From positions 354,896 to 418,895 of the forward strand of contig NZ_FNAN01000007.1 in the NCBI RefSeq assembly GCF_900101885.1: a stretch of 64,000 nucleotides of DNA, written 5' to 3'. The stretch is from Dyadobacter soli (GTDB taxonomy: Bacteria > Bacteroidota > Bacteroidia > Cytophagales > Spirosomataceae). Both the position numbers and the translations under genes were made by a program. The notes beneath the pieces were generated by a model. That model was not told the origin of the DNA and did no database searches. It saw only the letters and a list, made by a program, of their open reading frames with translations. Positions 1 through 7,870 of this stretch are shown here, one piece after another. Every line of letters starts with the position of its first letter. Position 1 is the first letter of the stretch.

Positions 1-96
1 CCTGTGAGTTTCAAAATGACACCGGTATTAGCATTGAAACGCCACACAATGCTCCTGATTCAGGTAATGCAAAATAACTGCTAAACCTTTCAAGCC

Positions 97-2451
97 ATGA
101 TTTTCAATTACTTCAAAATTGCATTGCGCAACCTGCGGGCGGGCGGCTGGTACTCGGCACTCAATATCGGCGGACTGGCTATTGTGCTTTCCGTCAGCAT
201 TCTGCTGTTCTGGTGGGTGAAAGACGAGCTGAGCTTCGACCGCTTCCATCCCCATGCCGACCGTACCTACCTCGTCCATTCGCATTTCGGCAAGGGCGAC
301 GACGAGAATACCTTTACCTCCACACCTACGCCCGTGGCGCTGGCCGCCAGAAGCATTCCTGAGATCGAGGCGGCAACCCGTACCGGACCGTTTCCCGGCG
401 TGACTTTTCGGGTAGGTTCGAAGACTTTTACCGAAAAACAGCACATCGCATTTGCGGACACCAATTTCCTGGCCGTTTTCGCCGGCTTTAAGGTGATCGA
501 GGGTGATCCCAAAAAGCCATTTCCCGCGCCGAATGCTGCATTGATCAGCGAAAAACTAGCCGAAAAGTTCTTCGGCACAACGGATGTGATCGGCAGGACG
601 ATCCGGAACATCGAGACGAAAACCGATCTCACGATCAGCGCCGTGCTGGCGAATGCACCGGACAATGCTTCGCTGCAAAATGATTTATACATTAGTATGC
701 ATGTCCGTAAAACCATCGACCAGAAGCTGGGCGGTCACCAGTTAATGGATGAAGATTGGGATGATTTCGGCATTGAAACCTACATCAGGTTAAAAGAAAC
801 CGCGAATGCGAAAACCATCGACCGGAAACTCACCGCCTCACATGCCGTAGCGGTAGCCCAGAAGATCCAGTCCGACTATCTGCTGCAACCGCTCACTCAG
901 GCGCATCTTCACCCATTGGAAGGAGACGATTCCGCTGCCAGGCAAGTCAATATGCTCGGTATCGTAGCCGTACTGCTGCTGAGTATCGGCTGCATTAATT
1001 ATGTAAACCTCACCACCGCGCGGGCCACACGTCGTTACAAGGAAATCGGTGTGCGCAAAGTCGTCGGGGCCGGGGCCGGACAGCTTGCGAGCCAATTACT
1101 GGTGGAATCGGTGCTTACCTTATCGCTTTCGCTCATTCTGGCGGTAGCTTTTTTGCAGGCATTGCTACCGCATTATGCCAGTTTCACGGGCAAATCGGGC
1201 CATTTTTCACTTCTCGACCCTTCCGCATGGCAGGTATTGGCGGGCACATTGGGCTTTTGCTTTCTGATGGCGGGCATTTACCCTGCCCTGATGGTCTCGC
1301 GCTTCAACCCTATTCAGGCATTGCGTGCGCGCTCGGGTCATGCGGGCGCGGCGCGGCTGCGCAAGTCGCTCGTGGTGGTGCAGTTTGCGCTGGCGGTGGC
1401 GCTCATAGCAGGTACTTTTGTGATCGGCAGCCAGCTCCGTTTCATCCGCGAGCGCGACGCCGGGTTCGAGCGCAAGCATACCTATACATTCGACGGCCGC
1501 CATTTGACGCAGCAATTCAAGCAGGCACTGGCAGGCCAGGCCAGCATTACCGGCATCAGTACTTCCACCGACACGCCCGTAAATGTGCAAACCGGCTCGG
1601 CTTCCTTCGATTGGGACGGCAAGCCGGCAGACCGAACGCTGGTAATGGCGCAAATGAGTGTGGACAAGGATTTCATTCCGAATTTCCGCATCAAACTCGT
1701 CGCCGGCAGGAATTTCCACGGCAATAAATCCGACCAGCGGCATTTCATCCTCAACGAAACGGCCATCCGGCAAACGGGCATCAAAGACCCGATCGGCAAG
1801 CGTTTCAAGGCCGACGGCGGTGAAGGGATCATTATCGGCGTCGTGAAGGACTTCAATATGATGTCGGTCCGGGAGGAAATGTGGCCGTTGGTAATGTACA
1901 GCAATCCCGAATCGCACAATATGGTAAACGTACACACCACAGCGGCACTTGCGCCGGCTGCATTGGCGGCCACCGAAAAGCGCTGGAAAGCATACCTTCC
2001 CGATTATCCTTTTTCCTACACGTTCATCGACACCGCTTACGACCAGCTCTACCGGACCGAGCAGCTCACCGGCCAGCTTTTCAACTTCTTTGCCGCCGTG
2101 GCCATTATCATTTCGTGCCTCGGATTATTTGGCCTCGCGTCATTCGTTACCGAGCAGCGCACCAAGGAAATAGGCATTCGCAAAGTACTTGGCGCTACGA
2201 TCACGAACATTACGGTGCTGTTATCCAGGGATTTTGTAAAATTAATACTCATTGCAATCCTTATCGCCTCGCCCGTTTCCTGGTTTCTGATGGATCAATG
2301 GTTAAATGATTTCGCTTACCGCGTCGAAATCAACGGCTGGCTCTTCGCATTCGCAGGTTTGCTTGCATTGGTGACAGCGCTTTTAACGGTCAGTTTTCAA
2401 AGTATTAAAGTAGCCTCCGTTAATCCGACGAAAACCATGAAAGCGGAATAA
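97..2451 (+). CDS. MacB/FtsX-type ABC transporter permease
   Basis: Inner-membrane permease-like protein of 784 residues with the duplicated MacB_PCD plus FtsX layout common in Bacteroidota. A first membrane segment lies near residues 20-42, followed by a large periplasmic domain, a cluster of three to four membrane segments from about 285 to 445, a second periplasmic domain, and a final FtsX block from about 670 to the end. The family signatures EIGVRKVVGAG and EIGIRKVLGA each follow a membrane helix. No ATPase gene lies beside it, so its partner must be elsewhere. Such proteins export antimicrobials or lipids or act in envelope stress; the substrate is unknown. The ATG at 97 puts the hydrophobic N-terminus in the usual place. 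A relative of similar length lies at 25115. Confidence 0.9.
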   Translation: MIFNYFKIALRNLRAGGWYSALNIGGLAIVLSVSILLFWWVKDELSFDRFHPHADRTYLVHSHFGKGDDENTFTSTPTPVALAARSIPEIEAATRTGPFPGVTFRVGSKTFTEKQHIAFADTNFLAVFAGFKVIEGDPKKPFPAPNAALISEKLAEKFFGTTDVIGRTIRNIETKTDLTISAVLANAPDNASLQNDLYISMHVRKTIDQKLGGHQLMDEDWDDFGIETYIRLKETANAKTIDRKLTASHAVAVAQKIQSDYLLQPLTQAHLHPLEGDDSAARQVNMLGIVAVLLLSIGCINYVNLTTARATRRYKEIGVRKVVGAGAGQLASQLLVESVLTLSLSLILAVAFLQALLPHYASFTGKSGHFSLLDPSAWQVLAGTLGFCFLMAGIYPALMVSRFNPIQALRARSGHAGAARLRKSLVVVQFALAVALIAGTFVIGSQLRFIRERDAGFERKHTYTFDGRHLTQQFKQALAGQASITGISTSTDTPVNVQTGSASFDWDGKPADRTLVMAQMSVDKDFIPNFRIKLVAGRNFHGNKSDQRHFILNETAIRQTGIKDPIGKRFKADGGEGIIIGVVKDFNMMSVREEMWPLVMYSNPESHNMVNVHTTAALAPAALAATEKRWKAYLPDYPFSYTFIDTAYDQLYRTEQLTGQLFNFFAAVAIIISCLGLFGLASFVTEQRTKEIGIRKVLGATITNITVLLSRDFVKLILIAILIASPVSWFLMDQWLNDFAYRVEINGWLFAFAGLLALVTALLTVSFQSIKVASVNPTKTMKAE

Positions 2452-2508
2452 ATGGTAGCAGTATCATTTATTCATATCAGGGATTAAAATAAATATTCAG
2501 TACTAAAA

Positions 2509-2544
2509 TATATTTATATCTTTATACGGTTACTTAAACAAATC
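2509..2544 (+). promoter_or_regulatory. Conserved upstream element, copy 1
   Basis: This AT-rich block ends five bases before the PLDc_N start codon. Its core (2527-2544) matches 17 of 18 bases of a block upstream of the lipoprotein gene at 2899. The six-base centre CGGTTA is flanked by imperfect inverted arms (TTTATA/CTTAAA). It may be an operator or a promoter with regulator site; that is inference from the repetition. Confidence 0.45.
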
Positions 2545-2548
2545 GTAT

Positions 2549-2788
2549 ATGTCAAACCTGATCGCATCTATCTTCGGTTTGGGAAACCAGGAGCTGTTCC
2601 TGATCTCCCTGTCCATGTTATTTTTTGGTTTTGTAATATGGTCAATTCGCGATCTTTTAATCAATAAATACCTGAGTACCGAGGCCAAATTGATCTGGAT
2701 TCTGGTGATTTTATTCTTCCCCGCGCTTGGCACGCTATTCTATCTCTATTATGGAAGATCGGACAAGCATTTGTCCGATAATCAGTAA
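2549..2788 (+). CDS. Small PLDc_N-type membrane protein
   Basis: A 79-residue protein with two membrane helices, at about residues 15-35 (ELFLISLSMLFFGFVIW) and 46-68 (KLIWILVILFFPALGTLFYL). The pattern KLIWILVILFFPALGTLFYLYYGR is that of the phospholipase D-nuclease N-terminal domain; such short stand-alone proteins carry only this membrane domain and have no HKD catalytic motif. The function is unknown, often thought to be envelope-stress related. It shares an upstream element with the lipoprotein at 2899, which suggests co-regulation. Confidence 0.75.
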   Translation: MSNLIASIFGLGNQELFLISLSMLFFGFVIWSIRDLLINKYLSTEAKLIWILVILFFPALGTLFYLYYGRSDKHLSDNQ

Positions 2789-2847
2789 TTTGTGAGACAG
2801 AATCTTTACTGCCTGATATCCCTTGACGTTTCAAAAATAGATTTATA

Positions 2848-2873
2848 TATTTAAGCGGTTACTTAAATAAATC
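2848..2873 (+). promoter_or_regulatory. Conserved upstream element, copy 2, perfect inverted repeat
   Basis: Here the arms are perfect over eight bases, TATTTAAG and CTTAAATA, around the same CGGTTA centre as in copy 1. It lies about 26 bases before the lipoprotein start at 2899. Repetition before two successive genes plus the dyad symmetry suggests a repressor or activator site. Confidence 0.5.
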
Positions 2874-2898
2874 TCAGGGACATTCAGCCAGGAAGAGC

Positions 2899-3534
2899 AT
2901 GAAACAATATTTTATTTTCGGTGCATTGCTGCTACTCGGAATATCGGGTTGCAAAAAGGACGACGGGCCTTCCGTTGACCCGCAGATCGAGGAAGCGCGC
3001 AAACTTGCGGCGCTGCAAGACCAGTTTCACGGGAAGTACAGACTGATCAGCGCGGTGGCCGACCAGAACGTGGACATTAACATGGACGGCTTCGCTTCGA
3101 ACAATTTATTGACGGAAATTCCGGAGCTGCAACTGGAAAACCATCCCAATATCGTGGAATTGCGTATTTACGGCCCTAACCATATTATCGCCAATGCAGG
3201 ATTTCTGCTCAGCCAGGGCTGGCCCGAGCAGTATATCTGGAATAACAATAAAGAATGGGATGGCGGCCCCGACTTCGAATACAAGGACGGCTTGTCAGTC
3301 AGCTATGCCAATCAGGGTACTGTCCGTCAATTCACATTTACGGAAGACCTGAAAGAAATTACCGTTCAGCGCAACACCAACGAAAATCCTTTTCGCTGGG
3401 TCGCGCCGGAATCTGTGAAAATCAACAATGCCGGATTACTGCATTTCGTGAACAAGCGCTATTTGTATACCAAAGAAGGTGTTAAGCAGGTAACAATCCA
3501 GTCTGTTTACCAGCGCTTTACGAAAGAAACCTAG
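2899..3534 (+). CDS. Putative lipoprotein of unknown function
   Basis: 211 residues. The N-terminus MKQYFIFGALLLLGISGCKKDD is a lipoprotein signal with the lipidated cysteine at residue 19, so the mature protein should be membrane anchored in the periplasm or at the surface. I do not recognise the rest. It is mostly beta-strand-like with aromatic residues in the C-terminal half (QYIWNNN, FRWVAPE), which would suit a small beta-sandwich or lipocalin-like fold, but that is a guess. An AGGAAGAG sequence just before the ATG is one of the few SD-like sites here. The stop lies nine bases from the convergent gene's stop, with no terminator hairpin visible between. Confidence 0.7.
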   Translation: MKQYFIFGALLLLGISGCKKDDGPSVDPQIEEARKLAALQDQFHGKYRLISAVADQNVDINMDGFASNNLLTEIPELQLENHPNIVELRIYGPNHIIANAGFLLSQGWPEQYIWNNNKEWDGGPDFEYKDGLSVSYANQGTVRQFTFTEDLKEITVQRNTNENPFRWVAPESVKINNAGLLHFVNKRYLYTKEGVKQVTIQSVYQRFTKET

Positions 3535-3543
3535 CCGCAGCAC

Positions 3544-4812
3544 TCATATCTTTTCACCCATGATCCTGAATGTGGCGTCATAACGCTCCCTGACGTTTCC
3601 CATGGCCGTCTGAACCTTTTTCAATGCGGTATTATAATGGGCATTTACGTCCATCAGGCGTTCGGTGATTTGTTTCGCGTCGGTCTGTTCGATTTCAAAA
3701 GTCCATGCTGCCAGCCCGAGGTCATAGTACATTTGTCCTTTGATCGTGTCCTCGGGCTGGCGCAGGTAAAAGCACGGTGTGCCGTTGGCAGCGGCGATGA
3801 TCGGCGAATGGCATTCGAAACTCAGCACGGCCTGGGCCCTTTTGTAAAGCGACGCCGCCTCGTCGGGCAACCAGTAACCGTGCTTCACGATATGGGGCTT
3901 CACATCGCCCGGTAATGGGTTGATAAGCAGCTCATCCATCACGTCCAGCTGATAGGTCATTTCCGGGCACACCACCACTTTTCCCTTCGTTTTTCTCACC
4001 CAGGTCACCATTGCTTCGCGTAGCTTGGCATGGTCGGTTTCCTTCCATTTATCGTTCAGTTCGTCCACTTCGCGTATCCGCTCTGCGCTCCACCCGGCAT
4101 TATTGGGCCGGATCTTGTAGTAGGGCGTCCGGCGCAACCGGGGGATAACGCAGATAAATTGCCGGTCGGTAAGCTTGTTGTCGCTGATAAACTTTGCGGC
4201 GGCCGCGTCGTCGCGGATATCCATGGCAAACGTCGCGTCGGGCGCAAATGCAATGTGTTTCCCTTCGAGCCCTGCCTCTTTCAGCTTCCCGATCGACGCC
4301 GTTTCGCGTGTAAAAATGAAGGAAGCATTCTGTATGATCCGTTTCAGGTCGGGTGAAATATCCTGAATGGTCACTCCAAAAATCCCGAATGGCTTCTGGG
4401 TTTGCTTCTGCCAGCTATCCAGGTAATCGGCCGCCACCACCGACGGCCCCGAGCCGTGGAGAAAGAAATCGGCGTCCGAGAATGCTTTTTTCACCTCGTC
4501 CGACTGCGGCTCTCCGGCCTTATTCACCTGTCCATGAATGATTTGCAAATCGGGATAATGCTTTTTGAGCATTCCTTCGGCAAAATCGCTTTTGCTTTTT
4601 TTCCAGAGGATCAGTTTCGCATTGGGCAGGCGTCTTTTCAGCAATGCAATGAGGCCCGGCGTGTGAGCGATATCGCCGATATTGACATCCTGCCAGCCCG
4701 AAACGAACAGGATAGTCGGGTCGGCCTTGGCCTGCGCCATTGTACCAAACATCATTACACCCGCCATGGCGGCTGCATTTTTTATAAAGTCCCTTCTGTT
4801 TTTAAAATCCAT
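3544..4812 (-). CDS. Exported polysaccharide pyruvyl transferase-like protein (copy 2)
   Basis: About 422 residues, last gene of the left SusCD operon. The N-terminus MDFKNRRDFIKNAAAM has a twin-arginine motif followed by a hydrophobic stretch, so Tat export is likely. The body shows polysaccharide pyruvyl transferase family features: the early NIGD motif (VNIGDIAHTPG), LHGSGPSVV, and a late FECHSPIIAAANGTP block. Cytoplasmic members transfer pyruvate from PEP to sugars; an exported member would not have PEP, so it may be a sugar-binding or other transferase derivative. I chose the ATG at 4812 because the only earlier in-frame start is a TTG three codons upstream. It is a clear paralogue of the gene at 4845-6107, suggesting tandem duplication. 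Confidence 0.8.
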   Translation of the reverse strand: MDFKNRRDFIKNAAAMAGVMMFGTMAQAKADPTILFVSGWQDVNIGDIAHTPGLIALLKRRLPNAKLILWKKSKSDFAEGMLKKHYPDLQIIHGQVNKAGEPQSDEVKKAFSDADFFLHGSGPSVVAADYLDSWQKQTQKPFGIFGVTIQDISPDLKRIIQNASFIFTRETASIGKLKEAGLEGKHIAFAPDATFAMDIRDDAAAAKFISDNKLTDRQFICVIPRLRRTPYYKIRPNNAGWSAERIREVDELNDKWKETDHAKLREAMVTWVRKTKGKVVVCPEMTYQLDVMDELLINPLPGDVKPHIVKHGYWLPDEAASLYKRAQAVLSFECHSPIIAAANGTPCFYLRQPEDTIKGQMYYDLGLAAWTFEIEQTDAKQITERLMDVNAHYNTALKKVQTAMGNVRERYDATFRIMGEKI

Positions 4813-4844
4813 AATTGACAATTCATTTAAATTATTATTTCCAC

Positions 4845-6107
4845 TTAACTCACATATCGCCGCATCAATGCCATGGTTTCTTGCTGGCGCTTGTGCACGA
4901 ATGCGAGCGCCTTGTCGACCTTTTGCGCGGTCGCTTTTTTATTATTGAGCATATCCAGCACGGTGGGCACGAGCCGGTCGATATCTTCGGGATGGTCGAG
5001 GTCGAAAAGCCACTCGCCGAGCCCGATATCCTTCCACATAATGCCTTTGCTGGTTTGCTCCTCGAAACGGCACACGATCGCCGGAATGCGGTTTCCTATG
5101 CACATAATGGGTGAATGCATTTCAATGCCGAACAGCCCGGCCGAGCGCAGGTAGGTGCTGATCGCCTCGTCGGTAAGCCAGTATTCCGTCCGAAGCACGG
5201 TTTTTTGCTTCACATCTTCCGGCAACGGGTCAAAGAGCATTTCCTTCCCGATCCGCATCTGGGTTTCGTTTTCGGGCACGATCAGGATTTTGTAGGGCGT
5301 CTGCCGGGCCACGGCGGTGATAGCCGCGCGGATGGGCGCATTGTCGTGCTCCTTCATTTCCTCGTTACGGGCGTGTTTGCCGGCATTAGGCTGCTGATTT
5401 TTGCGGGGCAGCTCCCACCAGGGCGTGAAGCGCAGCTGCGGGATCACGCACACGAACTGGCCGTGTTGCAGGTTATGCTTTTTCAAGAACGCGTCGGCTT
5501 TTGCGTCGTCCTTCAAATCCACCGCGAATGCGCCGTCCGGGCAGAACTCCATAATGGGCGATTTTACGCCTTTGTCCCGGGCAAAATCCAGCGATGCCGA
5601 ATCGCGGAACAAGGCAAACTGCGCCTCGGTCATGATGGTAATGTCTTCCGGCCTGAACTTCCAGCGATCGGCGGGCAGGCCGTACACGCCGGGGAAAGTA
5701 ATGCCGTAAATGCCGTAGGGCTTGCCGGTTTGCTGCTTCCATAATGCAAGGTCTTTTCCCCTCACCAAAGAAGGCCCCGAGCCGTGCAGCATCAATGCGC
5801 ATTCGGCGAATGCTTTTTGGACGTCGGTTTCGGAAGTAATGATTTTGAGTTTGGGAAAACGGCAGGCCAGCATCCGGTCTACGCCCTTGCCGATGTCCAC
5901 CGGCCACAGACGGACTTCCACGTCCGGATAATACTGCTCCAACAGCGTGATAACGCCCGGCGTGTGCCCGATATCGCCGATATTCTCCACCTGCCACGAC
6001 GACCGGAGCAAAATACTGCGCTGTGCCGGTTGTCCCAGCGCGTCCAGCCCCGCCGCAAGGCCCGATATCAATGCGCCGTATTTAAGAAATGATCTTCTGG
6101 ATTGCAT
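4845..6107 (-). CDS. Exported polysaccharide pyruvyl transferase-like protein (copy 1)
   Basis: About 420 residues starting MQSRRSFLKYGALISG, a Tat-type signal. The family marks are ENIGDIGHTPG near the mature N-terminus, LMLHGSGPSLV, and GIEMHSPIMCIGNRIPA near the C-terminus. The start at 6107 gives a clean signal peptide; the longer reading frame back to 6161 would overlap the susD stop and add a basic tail before the signal. It sits 50 bp behind susD and 32 bp ahead of its paralogue, so it belongs to the left ECF-controlled operon. Activity as a true pyruvyltransferase is uncertain given the export signal. Confidence 0.8.
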   Translation of the reverse strand: MQSRRSFLKYGALISGLAAGLDALGQPAQRSILLRSSWQVENIGDIGHTPGVITLLEQYYPDVEVRLWPVDIGKGVDRMLACRFPKLKIITSETDVQKAFAECALMLHGSGPSLVRGKDLALWKQQTGKPYGIYGITFPGVYGLPADRWKFRPEDITIMTEAQFALFRDSASLDFARDKGVKSPIMEFCPDGAFAVDLKDDAKADAFLKKHNLQHGQFVCVIPQLRFTPWWELPRKNQQPNAGKHARNEEMKEHDNAPIRAAITAVARQTPYKILIVPENETQMRIGKEMLFDPLPEDVKQKTVLRTEYWLTDEAISTYLRSAGLFGIEMHSPIMCIGNRIPAIVCRFEEQTSKGIMWKDIGLGEWLFDLDHPEDIDRLVPTVLDMLNNKKATAQKVDKALAFVHKRQQETMALMRRYVS

Positions 6108-6157
6108 ATTTTGAATGGTTAATGATCGATTGCATTCCTTGCGCCTGCCATGCAACC

Positions 6158-7858
6158 TCACGGGTAACCGGGATTCTGCTCGAATTTGGCGCCTGTGTTG
6201 GCGTCGATCACCTTCTGCGGAATGGGCCAGTAGCGGTTGAAGTCGCGGATGGTGCCGCCCGACGACGGCCCGTTCGGTACGGAGGGTACTGAGTTGTATT
6301 TGCGCACCCTGTCCACGAGCCTGCCCATACGTATGAGCGTACGCAGGCGCGGCTCTTCCACGATGAGCTCGCGGGAACGTTCGTCGAGAATGAAATCTTC
6401 GGTTACGTCGGCAGCGGTAACAGGCTTCGCCTTGGCGCGGGCCCGCACGACGTTCAGGTCCGCCGCCGCCATGGCATTGTCCCCTTGTCTGAAATAGGCC
6501 TCGGCACGCAGCAGGTAGGTCTCGGCGACACGCATCCGGCTGAAATCCTTCACCGAATTGCCGCTCAGGTTGTTGTTACCCATGGGCGTCCCTTCGATTT
6601 TCCGGATGTAGGGGTAGTACTGGCGCAAAGTATCGAGCACGAACTTGGTCACCGTGCCGTCGGCTTTGGTAGTGTACAGCTGGCCGTCCGCTCCTTTTTT
6701 TGCGAGAATGGGTTTGCCGAAATACTCCTTGTCCGCCGCATTGTTGTAATAATAGGTCCTTCGGATATTATGGACTGAATTACGGATATCGTTCGCGTCG
6801 CGCTTCCAGATGTCGTACTTGATGTAGTTGGTAGGCGAATTGACGCCAATGCCGCGCCCGAGGCTGTCGGAAGGCAGGTTGGCAGTCCCGTTCGGCGACT
6901 GGATCTTGTCGTACTCCGGCCCCCAGTAACGAATGCTGATATTGGCCAGCGTGGGCGTGGAGTAGCCGCCGGGCGTAAAATTCTCGAACTGCCAGGCCCA
7001 CATTACCTCCTTGTTACCCGACGATTTGCTGATCTGCCCGTCGGCGAAAATGTCGGAAAACACATCACCCGGCCGCGCGCTTGCCTTGCCGAACCGCTGC
7101 GTCATGAGCTGATAATCCCCGGCCTCCTTGCTGATCACCTTCGTGGCGGCCGCAATGGATTTATCGTACCAGGAATCGTCTTTCTTTTCCATACCCAATG
7201 AAATATACACCTCGCTCAGCAAGTGAAAAGCCGCCGCGCGGGGAATTCTCCCGTCGGGCACATCCATATCCAATAGTGCAGCAGCGGCTTCCAGGTCCTG
7301 TGCGACGAATTCCAGCACTTCCACCCGCGAATTGCGCACGAAATCGAACTTCGGCTCCACGATCCGCTCTTTCACGATAGGCACTCCCCCGTACACATTC
7401 GCGAGGAAATTGTAGGTGTATGCCCTGAAAAACAATGCCTGCCCTTTAATATTGGCGCGGGCGGCATCCGCTATTTTCAATGCGGGGTCGTCGATATTGT
7501 CCAGGATAAGGTTCGCCCGCACGATCATTTGCTTGAATGCCCAGTCCCAGTAAATGGCCGTAGCTTCGAGGTTGGAGTTCAGCAGGCTGTAATCCTTATT
7601 GCCGCGCGAGTCGTTGCGGCCCCATTGGCTCTGGTCGGTGCCCACGGTCATGTATTCGAAATTGTTGGAGGCGATGCTATGCTCCTGCCGGGCGCCTTCG
7701 TACAGCGATACCACCGCGGCATCGTAGCCAGCCTCGTTCACGAGCAGGTTTTCGGGACTGAACCGGTCGAGGGGCACTTCGTCCAGGTACGACTCCTCAC
7801 AGGCGGTGGTCAGCCCGAGCGCGCATAATGTGAGTAAAAAAGTAATGGTTCTTTTCAT
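6158..7858 (-). CDS. SusD/RagB-family outer-membrane lipoprotein
   Basis: 566 residues. Lipoprotein signal with lipobox LTTAC, then the conserved SusD opening EESYLDEVPLDRFSPENLL. The C-terminal region has the family signature of a glutamate/arginine-rich stretch (ILDERSRELIVEEPRLRTLIRMG) and the usual ending PIPQKVIDANTG...QNPGYP. SusD proteins cap the paired SusC barrel at the cell surface and bind the incoming ligand. It lies 12 bp behind its susC partner at 11191. The ligand cannot be read from sequence; the operon has no glycoside hydrolase. Confidence 0.95.
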   Translation of the reverse strand: MKRTITFLLTLCALGLTTACEESYLDEVPLDRFSPENLLVNEAGYDAAVVSLYEGARQEHSIASNNFEYMTVGTDQSQWGRNDSRGNKDYSLLNSNLEATAIYWDWAFKQMIVRANLILDNIDDPALKIADAARANIKGQALFFRAYTYNFLANVYGGVPIVKERIVEPKFDFVRNSRVEVLEFVAQDLEAAAALLDMDVPDGRIPRAAAFHLLSEVYISLGMEKKDDSWYDKSIAAATKVISKEAGDYQLMTQRFGKASARPGDVFSDIFADGQISKSSGNKEVMWAWQFENFTPGGYSTPTLANISIRYWGPEYDKIQSPNGTANLPSDSLGRGIGVNSPTNYIKYDIWKRDANDIRNSVHNIRRTYYYNNAADKEYFGKPILAKKGADGQLYTTKADGTVTKFVLDTLRQYYPYIRKIEGTPMGNNNLSGNSVKDFSRMRVAETYLLRAEAYFRQGDNAMAAADLNVVRARAKAKPVTAADVTEDFILDERSRELIVEEPRLRTLIRMGRLVDRVRKYNSVPSVPNGPSSGGTIRDFNRYWPIPQKVIDANTGAKFEQNPGYP

Positions 7859-7870
7859 GATCGGTAAGAT

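Noticed and set aside
31..52. GCATTG/CAATGC inverted repeat near the window start
   Set aside because: A six-base arm with a ten-base loop is likely by chance, and GCATTG is a very common hexamer in this genome segment.
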